Notes: generated by a model not told the origin, from the letters alone. Shown: positions 28,271 to 37,580, numbered from the stretch's first letter. The stretch is 64,000 nucleotides of DNA from Antarcticibacterium flavum (GCF_006159205.1 NZ_CP040812.1:4092001-4156000), one strand, 5' to 3'. Numbers and translations: made by a program.

Positions 28271-29937
28271 GTAACCGTTGCACAAGCCTCTAATTCTGCA
28301 AAATCAATTTGAAATAAGCCTTTTTCAGGAACTTTAGGCTTCAATTCAGAATCTTAATAACTCAAATGAAGTTGTCTTACAGGTAAGTTTATAAGCTCCT
28401 GGAGGAGGTTTTTAAAAGGCGAAAGCGAAGCAAGCTGTCCTGCTCCCGATTTTACCCGTTTTGTTGTGAATTTCAGATATTTTTTGAGGTTATATGCAAT
28501 GGCGGCCAGGTGCATACATTTGTTTGCCTGGCGAATTCCGATGGTGTTTATTTTCCGTAGGCCCATAAATTCCTTGAGAGTTCCGAAGACAGGCTCCACC
28601 GTGCTTTGGCGTTTGCCTTTCATATAACGGCCGCGCCTGCTTTTTATTCGTTCAATATTCCTGTCATACTCCTCGCGATATGCGGTAATGTTGATCCTTT
28701 TTTCGTGGCTTTTCCCGATGCAGGCGGTTTTTATGGGACAGCCTTTACAATCTGCTCTTGTAGTAAAATAATTATCCTTTAGGTTTCCGTTTTCCATTTT
28801 CTGATTACGGTGAGTTACCTTTTTCCCATGGGGACATAGCCAGTAATTCCCTTCTTTGAAATATTGGAATCCTTCAGGCCCGCCCTTGTAGGTTCCGTGT
28901 GGAGGAATGTAAGTGGTGAGACCTTTGTTTTCGAAATATGCATAATTTTCACCGCTGCTGTAACCGGCATCTGCCAGTACATTTTCCCAGATGAGGCCTT
29001 CCCGGCGAAGACGTCTGTTTAATCTCCCGGCGGTGTCCTGAAGGTATTTAGTGTCTTTTTTATCTGCGTGGTAGGCTTGTACATCTGTTATCACATTTGT
29101 CCTGGTATCAACGGCGATGTTGCACAGATAATTCAGTTTCCTGGCCTTACCGGGTTTGACACTAATCCGCGCATCGGGATCTGTAGGGCTGTAATGGGTT
29201 TTGTTACTGGTGTATTTACTGCCTTTGTTTTTTGCGCCGGGTTTCATATCCTGGTCTTCGCTCCATCTTTTGTTTCGGCTCTTGATTTCCTGTAGTTCAG
29301 ATTTACTGGCCGTTATACTTTGTTGTTCTTTAGGAGCTTTGTTCCCTTTGGCCTTTCGGTCACTGCTGCTTTGCACACGCAGCTTAGAGAGATGCTCCTC
29401 GAGATCTTCTGCCGGGACTTTAAGCTCCAGGCTGTCCATAGAAGCATTGGCTTTTACGGGAGCTGAATCTATTGCCTGGGTATGGCCGCTTACCAGTCCT
29501 GCTTCAATACATAATTTTAATACCCGGGTGAAAACCTCTTCAAAAATATCATCAGGAAAAAGTTTACGGGTACGGCTTATGGTGCTGTGCCAGGGAAGTT
29601 CCTCATCGACATCATATCCCAAAAAATAAAGGATGTCCAGTCGCATGGCGCAGTGGTCCATCACGCCACGATCTGTAGTGATATTCTCAAGATATCCCAC
29701 CAGGCAGATCTTGAAATACACCACCGGGTCGATACTTTTTTGTCCGCTCCCGCCGTAGAATTTTTGAGTAAGCGGATAGAGGAAATCCAGGTTAAGGGCT
29801 TCCTTTAATCTGCGATAAAAATTTTCTTTGGGAATTCGGTCACTCAACCTAAACGAAGTGAAGAGTTTTTCCTGATAGTCTTTTTTGCCTTGCATTCCAT
29901 GAAATTACCTAATTTCAGTAACTTGTGCAACAGGCAC
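28271..29937 (-). mobile_element. IS1182-family element, copy 1
   Basis: 1667 bp. Ends GTAACCGTTGCACAAG and, inverted, GTGCCTGTTGCACAAG; the inner 10 bp match exactly. Flanked by AACA on both sides (28267-28270 and 29938-29941), a 4-bp duplication. Inserted 4 bp after the AAC of the attC left core, with its transposase opposing the cassettes. Confidence 0.88.
28354..29895 (-). CDS. IS1182-family transposase, copy 1
   Basis: 513 residues. N-terminal DUF772-type domain (FYRRLKEALNLDFLYPLTQK, KICLVGYLENITTDR) and a DDE domain (QAIDSAPVKANASM; NVLADAGYSSGENYAYFENK; STVEPVFGTLKEFMGLRKI with the catalytic Glu). A zinc-finger-like Cys cluster (CKGCPIKTACIG) lies between. Intact and nearly identical to copy 2, so it may be active. 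Confidence 0.92.
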   Translation of the reverse strand: MQGKKDYQEKLFTSFRLSDRIPKENFYRRLKEALNLDFLYPLTQKFYGGSGQKSIDPVVYFKICLVGYLENITTDRGVMDHCAMRLDILYFLGYDVDEELPWHSTISRTRKLFPDDIFEEVFTRVLKLCIEAGLVSGHTQAIDSAPVKANASMDSLELKVPAEDLEEHLSKLRVQSSSDRKAKGNKAPKEQQSITASKSELQEIKSRNKRWSEDQDMKPGAKNKGSKYTSNKTHYSPTDPDARISVKPGKARKLNYLCNIAVDTRTNVITDVQAYHADKKDTKYLQDTAGRLNRRLRREGLIWENVLADAGYSSGENYAYFENKGLTTYIPPHGTYKGGPEGFQYFKEGNYWLCPHGKKVTHRNQKMENGNLKDNYFTTRADCKGCPIKTACIGKSHEKRINITAYREEYDRNIERIKSRRGRYMKGKRQSTVEPVFGTLKEFMGLRKINTIGIRQANKCMHLAAIAYNLKKYLKFTTKRVKSGAGQLASLSPFKNLLQELINLPVRQLHLSY

Positions 29938-30102
29938 AACATATAAAAACAATGCTTAATTTGGTCTTGAATCGAAGCTCCGTGCTCGCTTGCTAAGCGG
30001 ATTGTCCTGCGGACAATCACTCTAGCCAGCTCGCACAGTTTTTATACGAGACGTTACATACAATGCCTCCGAAACGGAAAATTAAGTTAAAAGGACTGCG
30101 AT

Positions 30103-30204
30103 ATGGGAACATTTTTTAATAGAGAAAATAAAAGAATTACGGGGCTGGCTTTAGCAGTCATACTTATCAGTTTGTTAGCCTTAAAATTTATTTTTAACTG
30201 GTAA
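30103..30204 (+). CDS. 33-residue membrane peptide (cassette 6)
   Basis: ATG 30103, MGTFFNRENKR followed by one hydrophobic helix (GLALAVILISLLALKFIF) and NW. It is the only plausible gene in a 375-bp cassette. The helix and clean start 50 bp after the cassette start support it, but it is short enough to be chance. The rest of the cassette (30205-30418) has no gene. Confidence 0.45.
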   Translation: MGTFFNRENKRITGLALAVILISLLALKFIFNW

Positions 30205-30431
30205 ACTTTTGGACTGATAACCAGTACAGATAATTTCCAGATTTACTTACTCATACGAGGGAACCGGAAAATGCGAAGCGGACTGAAAACAGAACGGAGA
30301 AAATCGGACTTGCTTACTCCTGCTGATTATGACGTGATCATTAAAACCCAGTGGACTTTACTCGCTCGTGGAAAAGAAAGCGGCTCAAAAAACGTGTTTA
30401 CTCGGTCGTGTCGGCAAAGTATGTAACAACA

Positions 30432-32099
30432 GTAACCGTTGCACAACCCTCTAATTCTTCAAAATCCAATTTGAAATAAGCCATTTTCAGGAACTTTAGG
30501 TTTCAATTCAGAATCTCAATAGCTCAAATGAAGTTGCCTTGTAGGTAAGTTTCTTAGCTCCTGGAGGAGATTTTTAAAAGGAGGAACCGAAGGAAGCTGG
30601 CCTGCTCCGGATTTTACCCGTTTTGTGGTGAATTTCAAGTATTTTTTGAGGTTATATGCAATAGCAGCCAGGTGCATACATTTGTTTGCCTGTCGAATTC
30701 CGATGGTGTTTATTTTCCGGAGGCCCATAAATTCTTTGAGGGTTCCAAAAACAGGCTCCACCGTGCTTTGGCGTTTGCCTTTCATGTAACGGCCGCGCCT
30801 GCTTTTTACCCGTTCAATATTCCTGTCATACTCCTCGCGATATGCGGTGATATTGATTCGTTTTTCGTGGCTTTTGCCAATGCAGGCTGTTTTTATAGGG
30901 CAACCTTTACAATCTGCCCGGGTAGTGAAATAGTTGTCTTTTAGGTTTCCGTTTTCCATTTTCTGATTACGGTGAGTTACCTTTTTCCCCTGGGGACATA
31001 GCCAGTAATTCCCTTCTTTGAAATATTGGAAACCCTCCGGTCCACCTTTGTAAGTTCCATGTGGAGGAATGTAAGTGGTGAGACCTTTGTTTTCGAAATA
31101 AGCATAATTTTCACCACTGCTGTAACCGGCATCTGCCAGTACATTTTCCCAGATGAGGCCTTCCCGGCGAAGACGTCTGTTTAATCTCCCGGCGGTGTCC
31201 TGAAGGTATTTAGTGTCTTTTTTATCTGCGTGGTAGGCTTGTACATCTGTTATCACATTTGTCCTGGTATCAACAGCGATGTTGCATAGGTAATTCAGTT
31301 TCCTTGCCTTACCGGGTTTGACACTAATCCGCGCATCGGGATCGGTTGGGCTGTAATGGGTTTTGTTACTGGTATACCTGCTGCCTTTGTTTTTTGCACC
31401 GGGTTTCATATCCTGGTCCTTGCTCCATTTCTTGTTTCGGCTCTTGATCTCCTGTAGTTCAGATTTACTGGCCGTTAAACTTTGTTGTTCTTTAGGAGCT
31501 TTGTTCCCTTTGGCCTTTCGGTCACTGCTGCTTTGCACACGCAGCTTAGAGAGATGCTCCTCGAGATCTTCTGCCGGGACTTTAAGCTCCAGGCTGTCCA
31601 TAGAAGCATTGGCTTTTACGGGAGCTGAATCTATTGCCTGGGTATGGCCGCTTACCAGTCCTGCTTCAATACATAATTTTAATACCCGGGTGAAAACCTC
31701 TTCAAAAATATCATCAGGAAAAAGTTTACGGGTACGGCTTATGGTGCTGTGCCAGGGAAGTTCCTCATCGACATCATATCCCAAAAAATAAAGGATGTCC
31801 AGTCGCATGGCGCAGTGGTCCATCACGCCACGATCTGTAGTGATATTCTCAAGATATCCCACCAGGCAGATCTTGAAATACACCACCGGGTCGATACTTT
31901 TTTGTCCGCTCCCGCCGTAGAATTTTTGAGTAAGAGGATAGAGGAAATCCAGGTTAAGGGCTTCCTTTAATCTGCGATAAAAATTTTCTTTGGGAATTCG
32001 GTCACTCAACCTAAACGAAGTGAAGAGTTTTTCCTGATAGTCTTTTTTGCCTTGCATACCATGAAATTACCTAATTTCAGTAACTTGTGCAACAGGCAC
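30432..32099 (-). mobile_element. IS1182-family element, copy 2
   Basis: 1668 bp, same ends and orientation as copy 1, flanked by AACA (30428-30431, 32100-32103). Inserted 4 bp after the AAC of the left core. Confidence 0.88.
30516..32057 (-). CDS. IS1182-family transposase, copy 2
   Basis: 513 residues, same domains and catalytic segments as copy 1, with a handful of substitutions (for example KKWSKDQD for KRWSEDQD). Intact. Confidence 0.92.
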   Translation of the reverse strand: MQGKKDYQEKLFTSFRLSDRIPKENFYRRLKEALNLDFLYPLTQKFYGGSGQKSIDPVVYFKICLVGYLENITTDRGVMDHCAMRLDILYFLGYDVDEELPWHSTISRTRKLFPDDIFEEVFTRVLKLCIEAGLVSGHTQAIDSAPVKANASMDSLELKVPAEDLEEHLSKLRVQSSSDRKAKGNKAPKEQQSLTASKSELQEIKSRNKKWSKDQDMKPGAKNKGSRYTSNKTHYSPTDPDARISVKPGKARKLNYLCNIAVDTRTNVITDVQAYHADKKDTKYLQDTAGRLNRRLRREGLIWENVLADAGYSSGENYAYFENKGLTTYIPPHGTYKGGPEGFQYFKEGNYWLCPQGKKVTHRNQKMENGNLKDNYFTTRADCKGCPIKTACIGKSHEKRINITAYREEYDRNIERVKSRRGRYMKGKRQSTVEPVFGTLKEFMGLRKINTIGIRQANKCMHLAAIAYNLKKYLKFTTKRVKSGAGQLPSVPPFKNLLQELRNLPTRQLHLSY

Positions 32100-32284
32100 A
32101 ACATATAAAAACAATGCTTAATTTGTTCTTGAATCGAAACTCCTTGCTCGCTTGTTTTGCGGATTGTCCTGCAGACAATCACGCACGTCAGCTCGCACAG
32201 TTTTTATACGAGACGTTAGCGGTCAGGCAATAAAACGACCCGAGAAACAAATCGGGTTATTTTTAAAATATTGTATTTTAGCAT

Positions 32285-32314
32285 TTGCTTAAATAAACAA
32301 GTTGACTATCTTTG
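32285..32314 (+). promoter_or_regulatory. Bacteroidetes-type promoter of the mer cassette
   Basis: TTG at 32285-32287 and TATCTTTG at 32307-32314 with a 19-bp spacer fit the Bacteroidetes sigma consensus (TTG ... TAnnTTTG). It lies within cassette 7, only 6 bp before the ArsR start, so the message would be almost leaderless. The cassette carries its own promoter, unlike many classical cassettes. Confidence 0.7.
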
Positions 32315-32319
32315 TGTTT

Positions 32320-32694
32320 ATGGAAAACAATTCTTGCATAAGACAACAAGCGGACATTAAACAAATCAACCGTTGTAAAGACCGAGTTGCAGAACTCAAC
32401 GGCTCGTTTGACTACTTATCGAACGGACTTGAATTGGCGGGTAACAACGTCAGACTGAAAATCCTGTTCCTGCTTTATGAAGAGAAACAACTTTGCGTTT
32501 GCGACCTGAGTGATGTTCTTGGAATGACCATTTCGGCAGTTTCTCAACACCTGCGAAAACTCAAAGACCGAAAACTCATTGAAACAGAAAGGCAAGCACA
32601 GACCATTTTCTATTCGCTGACAAACGAATACAAAAACTTGCTTGAACCGTTTTTCATAATACTTGACGAAAACAAAATTTTGGAGACAATATGA
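32320..32694 (+). CDS. ArsR-family metal-responsive repressor (cassette 7)
   Basis: 124 residues from ATG 32320. Winged-helix repressor with RLKILFLLYEEKQLCVCDLS, VLGMTISAVSQHLRKLKDRK and a wing (IETERQAQTIFYSLT). The CVC pair in the helix before the recognition helix is the classical ArsR-type metal site. It overlaps the next gene by 4 bp (ATGA). Likely autoregulates the mercury genes from the promoter just upstream; Hg(II) as inducer is inferred from neighbours. Confidence 0.88.
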   Translation: MENNSCIRQQADIKQINRCKDRVAELNGSFDYLSNGLELAGNNVRLKILFLLYEEKQLCVCDLSDVLGMTISAVSQHLRKLKDRKLIETERQAQTIFYSLTNEYKNLLEPFFIILDENKILETI

Positions 32695-33290
32695 AAAAGG
32701 ACAATAAACTAATCGGAGCAGGAATTTTAACGGCATTCGCTGCTTCTCTATGCTGTATTACACCAGTTTTGGCACTAATTGCAGGAACAAGCGGACTTGC
32801 TGCCTCTTTTTCGTGGCTTGAACCTTTCCGACCGTATTTAATTGGTTTGACAATTTTGGTTCTTGGTTTTGCTTGGTATCAAAAACTAAAACCGAAAAAG
32901 GAAATAGACTGTGATTGTGAAACTGATGAAAAGCCAAAATTCATTCAGAGTAAAAAGTTTTTAGGAATTGTTACAGCATTCGCAATTGTAATGCTTGCCT
33001 TTCCTTACTATGCACATATTTTCTACCCTAAGACAGAAAAACAAGTAATAGTAGTTGACAAATCAAATTTACAGACCGTTGAGTTTACTATCAGCGGAAT
33101 GACTTGTGCAGGATGCGAAGAACACGTAAACCACGAAGTGAACAAACTTTCAGGAATAATCAAATCAACTGCTTCATACGAGAGTGGAAACGCAATTGTA
33201 GAGTTTGACAACTCAAAAACGAATATAGTCGAAATCGAAACAGCAATTAACGGAACAGGATATTCAGTAACAGACAAAAAGGAAAAATAA
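32691..33290 (+). CDS. Mercuric transporter MerTP fusion (cassette 7)
   Basis: 199 residues. MerT-like membrane part: helix 1 has the Cys pair LCCITPVLALIAG, helix 2 (YLIGLTILVLGFAWYQ), a Cys-containing loop (IDCDCETDE), and helix 3 (FLGIVTAFAIVMLAFPYYA). A C-terminal heavy-metal-associated domain (about 125-195) carries GMTCAGCEEHV. MerTP fusions bring Hg(II) into the cytosol for reduction; no merA is present in this cassette, so transport may feed a reductase elsewhere or serve another metal. Confidence 0.88.
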   Translation: MKKDNKLIGAGILTAFAASLCCITPVLALIAGTSGLAASFSWLEPFRPYLIGLTILVLGFAWYQKLKPKKEIDCDCETDEKPKFIQSKKFLGIVTAFAIVMLAFPYYAHIFYPKTEKQVIVVDKSNLQTVEFTISGMTCAGCEEHVNHEVNKLSGIIKSTASYESGNAIVEFDNSKTNIVEIETAINGTGYSVTDKKEK

Positions 33291-33291
33291 A

Positions 33292-33498
33292 ATGGAAATA
33301 AAATTGCAATCAACAATCACTTGCCCCAACTGCGGACACAAAAAAGAAGAAACAATGCCGACAGATGCTTGCCAATACTTTTACGAGTGCGAAAACTGCA
33401 AAACTGTATTGAAACCACAACAAGGAGACTGCTGTGTTTATTGCAGTTATGGGAGCGAGAAATGTCCACCAATTCAACAAGACGAGAAATGTTGCTGA
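33292..33498 (+). CDS. GDCCVxC-domain cysteine-rich protein (cassette 7)
   Basis: 68 residues with ITCPNCGHKKEETMP, FYECENCKTVLKPQQ and the signature GDCCVYC, ending in CC. GDCCVxC proteins are small thiol-rich proteins found next to mer genes. They probably bind or hand over mercury; biochemical role inferred. One base separates it from merTP, completing a three-gene cassette operon. Confidence 0.85.
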   Translation: MEIKLQSTITCPNCGHKKEETMPTDACQYFYECENCKTVLKPQQGDCCVYCSYGSEKCPPIQQDEKCC

Positions 33499-33519
33499 CC
33501 GAAGAAAAAAAGCCCGAAC

Positions 33520-33650
33520 CGCTAACAATGTATATACAAAATAGGCGAAATAGCAGTAAAATCAAGGCTTTTGGCTCGTATCAATCTTTGTGCTTAACCG
33601 AAAGTTTAGTGCTTCGAAATCGCCTACTTTTCATATACTAACCGTTACCA
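33520..33650 (+). repeat. attC-like site 7
   Basis: Left core CGCTAAC (33520-33526), right core GTTACCA (33644-33650). GTATATACAAAATAGGCGA pairs with TCGCCTACTTTTCATATAC. TTTAGTGCT sub-family. Confidence 0.85.
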
Positions 33651-33993
33651 AAAATGCCGCTGACAAACAGAACGCGAGAAAAATAAAAACTAACTCGGAT
33701 AAATAACTGACCTCTAAAATGTCATTTTTGGAAGGAAAGATAAATTGAATTTTAAAAGAAAAATTGCGACGGATCATTCACTCAAACGGATAAATAAAAG
33801 CAACTAAAAACATCATTTTTGAGAAGTAAGAAAATCAGAGTTTGGAAATAAAATGCAGCGGATTTTCTAACTCGAAGCGGACAAAAAAGCGGGCGCAATA
33901 CTTCCCTTTTTGAGAGGTAATACAATAAATTCTTTAGAAACAAAACGCAGCGGACTAAAAAGCAGAACGACTCACTCGGGTGGGCGGCACATT
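33651..33993 (+). repeat. Cassette 8: non-coding, three 91-bp tandem repeats
   Basis: Three diverged repeats begin GGATAAATAA (33697), GGATAAATAA (33788) and GGACAAAAAA (33879), spaced exactly 91 bp. Each carries a TTTTTGGA/GAG word and an AAA-TGC(A)GCGGA-like word. No reading frame longer than a few codons spans the cassette. It may encode an RNA, be a gene remnant, or be pure repeat. Confidence 0.65.
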
Positions 33994-34004
33994 TGGTAAC
34001 AATG

Positions 34005-35671
34005 GTAACCGTTGCACAACCCTCTAATTCTGCAAAATCAATTTGAAATAAGCCTTTTTCAGGAACTTTAGGCTTCAATTCAGAATCTTAATAACTCAAA
34101 TGAAGTTGTCTTACAGGTAAGTTTATAAGCTCCTGGAGGAGGTTTTTAAAAGGAGAAGGCGAAGCAAGCTGTCCTGCTCCCGATTTTACCCGTTTTGTGG
34201 TGAATTTCAGATATTTTTTGAGGTTATATGCAATGGCGGCCAGGTGCATACATTTATTTGCCTGGCGAATTCCGATGGTGTTTATTTTCCGGAGGCCCAT
34301 AAATTCCTTGAGAGTTCCGAAGACAGGCTCCACCGTGCTTTGGCGTTTCCCTTTCATATAACGACCACGCCTGCTATTTACTCGCTCAATATTTCTGTTA
34401 TATTCCTCGCGATAAGCTGTGATATTGATTCGTTTTTCGTGGCTTTTACCAATGCAGGCCGTTTTTATGGGACAGCCTTTACAATCGGCTCTTGTAGTAA
34501 AATAATTATCCTTTAGGTTTCCGTTTTCCATTTTCTGATTACGGTGAATTACCTTTTTCCCCTGGGGACATAGCCAGTAATTCCCTTCTTTGAAATATTG
34601 GAAACCCTCCGGTCCACCTTTGTAAGTTCCATGTGGGGGAATATAAGTAGTAAGACCTTTGTTTTCGAAATATGCATAATTTTCACCACTGCTGTAACCG
34701 GCATCTGCCAGTACATTTTCCCAGATGAGGCCTTCCCGGCGAAGACGTCTGTTTAATCTCCTGGCGGTGTCCTGAAGGTATTTAGTGTCTTTTTTATCTG
34801 TGTGGTAGGCTTGTACATCTGTTATCACATTTGTCCTGGTATCAACGGCGATGTTGCACAGATAATTCAGTTTCCTGGCCTTACCGGGTTTGACACTAAT
34901 CCGCGCATCGGGATCTGTAGGGCTGTAATGGGTTTTGTTGCTGGTGTATTTACTGCCTTTATTTTTTGCGCCGGGTTTCATATCCTGGTCCTTGCTCCAT
35001 TTCTTGTTTCGGCTCCTGATCTCCTGTAGTTCAGATTTACTGGCAGTTATACTTTGTTGTTCTTTAGGAGCTTTGTTCCCTTTGGCCTTTCGGTCGCTGC
35101 TGCTTTGCACACGCAGCTTTGAGAGATGCTCCTCGAGATCTTCTGCCGGGACTTTAAGCTCCAGGCTATCCATAGAAGCATTGGCTTTTACGGGAGCTGA
35201 ATCTATTGCCTGGGTGTGGCCGCTTACAAGTCCTGCTTCGATACATAATTTTAATACCCGGGTGAAGACCTCTTCAAAAATATCATCAGGAAAAAGTTTA
35301 CGGGTACGGCTTATGGTGCTGTGCCAGGGAAGTTCCTCATCGACATCTTAACCCAAAAAATAAAGGATGTCCAGTCGCATGGCGCAGTGGTCCATCACGC
35401 CACGATCTGTAGTGATATTCTCAAGATATCCCACCAGGCAGATCTTGAAATACACCACGGGGTCGATACTTTTTTGTCCGCTCCCGCCGTAGAATTTTTG
35501 AGTAAGAGGATAGAGAAAATCCAGGTTAAGGGCTTCCTTTAATCGACGATAAAAATTTTCTTTTGGAATTCGATCACTCAACCTAAAAGAAGTGAAGAGT
35601 TTTTCCTGATAATCTTTTTTGTCTTGCATTCCATGAAATTACCTAATTTCAGTAACTTGTGCAACAGGCAC
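34005..35671 (-). mobile_element. IS1182-family element, copy 3 (dead)
   Basis: 1667 bp, same ends as copies 1-2. Left flank AATG, right flank ACTA, so no direct duplication. The same two words flank copy 5 in the opposite arrangement. Confidence 0.88.
34088..35629 (-). pseudogene. IS1182-family transposase, copy 3 (nonsense mutation)
   Basis: Frame continuous with copies 1-2 except for a stop after residue 93 (DILYFLG-stop): the codon TAT of copies 1-2 is TAA here, with a neighbouring silent change (35347-35352). The 361-residue distal part is otherwise intact. Confidence 0.88.
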
Positions 35672-35807
35672 ACTATGTAAATGCCATGGCCCTAAATCAT
35701 TAGCCTGAAAAGGGGCCACAGCATTTACACGCAACGTTCTATGCAATTTCGACCGTAACTAAATTAAACTTTTGTTCGTCTTACCAATAATTTATTAAAC
35801 AATCAAA

Positions 35808-37187
35808 ATGAAAAATAAGAATTTAACTTTAATAATATTATTTATAATCTCAATTTCAGGATATTCTCAGGATTTTGAAAAAGAATTTGACCTTTTACTG
35901 AGTAAGGAATATCCAACTTCAGGTCCTGGTGCTACAGCTTTAGTTGGAGTTAATGGAAAAGTCATATACCAAAAAGCTTTCGGAAAAGCCAATTTAGAGT
36001 TAAGTGTAGATATGACAGTCAACAGTGTATTGGAAATTGGGTCAATAACAAAACAATTTACTGCCGTTTCCATATTGATGCTTGTTGATCAAGGAAAATT
36101 AAAATTAGACGATGAGATTACTAAATATATAAAAGACTACCCAACCGAGGGACATAAAATAACCATACACCATTTACTTTCACATACATCAGGTATTGGC
36201 AGTTTTACAGCTTTAGATGAATGGTATGATAATAGAAAAAAGGAGTACACCAAAGAAGAATTTATTGATTTGTTCAAAAAATCACCTATGCTTTATGCTC
36301 CCGGTGAGAAATATCACTACAGTAACACTGGTTATTTTTTGCTTAGTGCAGTAATTGAAAAAATTTCTAATAAAACATATGCAGAATTTATTGAAACATA
36401 CATTTTTAAGCCTTTAGAAATGAGAAATACCTATTATGAAAACAGATCAAGAATTATCCTAAACCGAGCATCAGGTTATGATAATATAAAAGATAGAACA
36501 GATGGGGATTTTAATGAAAGTGAGACTGTTAATGGAGAGATGATAAGCTATTCTCATTTCAATGGTGCAGGTGGAATTCTATCAACGGTCAATGATCTTT
36601 TTCTTTGGAATAGAGCAATAAGAAATAACAAACTGATTAGTGAAGAAAGTAAAAGAAAGGCTTTTACAAACCATCAATTAATAAACGGAAACAATACAAA
36701 TTATGGTTACGGCTGGGTTATAGAAGAAATCAATAGTACTTCATCCTTAGAACACAACGGAGGTACTTTTGGCTTCAGGAGCAATAGTATTTATTTGCCA
36801 AAAGATGATGTTTTTGTCGTTGTTTTATCTAATCGCACCTATAGCAATCCAGATTATGTTTCAACCAAAATGGCAGCCATTGCAATCAATAAGCCTTACA
36901 AAGAAATACATAATAGCACTCCGAATATCGAATCTGAATTACTGCAAAAAATTGTTGGGACTTATGAATTTGATGATGGTTCTATAAGAATAATTTCACA
37001 AGAAAATAATGAGTTATATAGTCAAAGACCTAATGGAAATAAAATTAAAATTTATTCGATTGAAACTAATAGGTTCTATTTTCTCAATAGTTTTTCCAAT
37101 TTAACTTTTAATTTAAATAAAAATAAGCAGCCATCTGTTATGTATGAAAATAGGATCTATAAAAGTAAAGGAGTTAAAGTGAAGTAA
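35808..37187 (+). CDS. Serine hydrolase, class C beta-lactamase fold (cassette 9)
   Basis: 459 residues with signal peptide (LTLIILFIISISGYS). Catalytic motifs of the penicillin-binding/class C family: SITKQF (SxxK, about residue 79), YSNTGYF (YxN) and HNGGTFGF (HxG variant of KTG). A C-terminal beta domain (about 370-459) follows. Such exported proteins are peptidases or esterases more often than antibiotic-degrading enzymes; the substrate cannot be told. It is the only gene of cassette 9. Confidence 0.87.
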   Translation: MKNKNLTLIILFIISISGYSQDFEKEFDLLLSKEYPTSGPGATALVGVNGKVIYQKAFGKANLELSVDMTVNSVLEIGSITKQFTAVSILMLVDQGKLKLDDEITKYIKDYPTEGHKITIHHLLSHTSGIGSFTALDEWYDNRKKEYTKEEFIDLFKKSPMLYAPGEKYHYSNTGYFLLSAVIEKISNKTYAEFIETYIFKPLEMRNTYYENRSRIILNRASGYDNIKDRTDGDFNESETVNGEMISYSHFNGAGGILSTVNDLFLWNRAIRNNKLISEESKRKAFTNHQLINGNNTNYGYGWVIEEINSTSSLEHNGGTFGFRSNSIYLPKDDVFVVVLSNRTYSNPDYVSTKMAAIAINKPYKEIHNSTPNIESELLQKIVGTYEFDDGSIRIISQENNELYSQRPNGNKIKIYSIETNRFYFLNSFSNLTFNLNKNKQPSVMYENRIYKSKGVKVK

Positions 37188-37193
37188 AACTGC

Positions 37194-37325
37194 ATAGAAC
37201 ACGGTATATAAAAAATAGCGGATTCAGTGCTAAATCAAAAGTATGTGCATATTAATAAACACCAGTAATTAACCGAAAATTTGTGCTTTTTAACCCGCTA
37301 CTTTTCATATACCAACACGTTGGCA
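37194..37325 (+). repeat. attC-like site 9
   Basis: Left core ATAGAAC (37194-37200), right core GTTGGCA (37319-37325). GGTATAT...AATAGCGG pairs with CCGCTACTTTTCATATACC. TTTAGTGCT-related sub-family (TTCAGTGCT). Confidence 0.83.
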
Positions 37326-37353
37326 TTAATATAAACCAAACTGAAAATTCATA

Positions 37354-37557
37354 ATGGAAGTTGTTCTTGAAGTTTTAATAATTATACTTTTTCGCTATCC
37401 AGGCGCCGGATTACGTTGGGCAGTTTCCCGACTTTGGAAATCGGATAAAACCTTCAAAGACTTTCTTATTGATGATGCTTATATTAATGGAACAATCGGA
37501 CTTTTATTCCTTGCGGCTATAGTCATTGTTGTACTGACTCTGTCTGGAACAGTCTGA
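37354..37557 (+). CDS. 67-residue membrane protein (cassette 10)
   Basis: Two hydrophobic helices (VVLEVLIIILF and GTIGLLFLAAIVIVVLTLSG) with a basic amphipathic linker (WAVSRLWKSDKTF). Only gene of a 258-bp cassette. No family recognised; small hydrophobic cassette proteins of this kind are common in integron arrays. Confidence 0.6.
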   Translation: MEVVLEVLIIILFRYPGAGLRWAVSRLWKSDKTFKDFLIDDAYINGTIGLLFLAAIVIVVLTLSGTV

Positions 37558-37580
37558 AAAAAATACTAATGCCAACAACG

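Larger units (their letters stand above)
28260..30059 (+). repeat. attC-like site 5, interrupted by IS copy 1
   Basis: Left part CCACAAC plus AACA (28260-28270); right part from 29938 to the core GTTACAT (30053-30059). Removing the IS and one AACA restores a normal main-family site. Confidence 0.85.
30421..32221 (+). repeat. attC-like site 6, interrupted by IS copy 2
   Basis: Left part ATGTAAC plus AACA (30421-30431); right part from 32100 to core GTTAGCG (32215-32221). Main sub-family. Confidence 0.85.
33994..35742 (+). repeat. Hybrid attC-like site 8, split by IS copy 3
   Basis: Left part TGGTAAC-AATG (33994-34004) belongs to cassette 8. The right part from ACTATG (35672) to core GTTCTAT (35736-35742) is a short unrelated site with arms GTAAATGC/GCATTTAC and GGCC/GGCC. 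The mismatched 4-bp flanks show that two sites were joined by recombination within the IS. Confidence 0.8.

Noticed and set aside
29068..29629. Plus-strand frames opposite the IS1182 transposases
   Set aside because: They recur in each IS copy as antisense shadows of the conserved transposase.
28271..29937. The IS1182 copies as true gene cassettes
   Set aside because: Ends look cassette-like, but 4-bp duplications at copies 1-2 and swapped duplications at copies 3 and 5 show transposition; each would also need the loss of a whole attC at the same point.
35348..35629. Separate small gene at the end of IS copy 3
   Set aside because: It is the first 93 codons of the same transposase before a nonsense codon.
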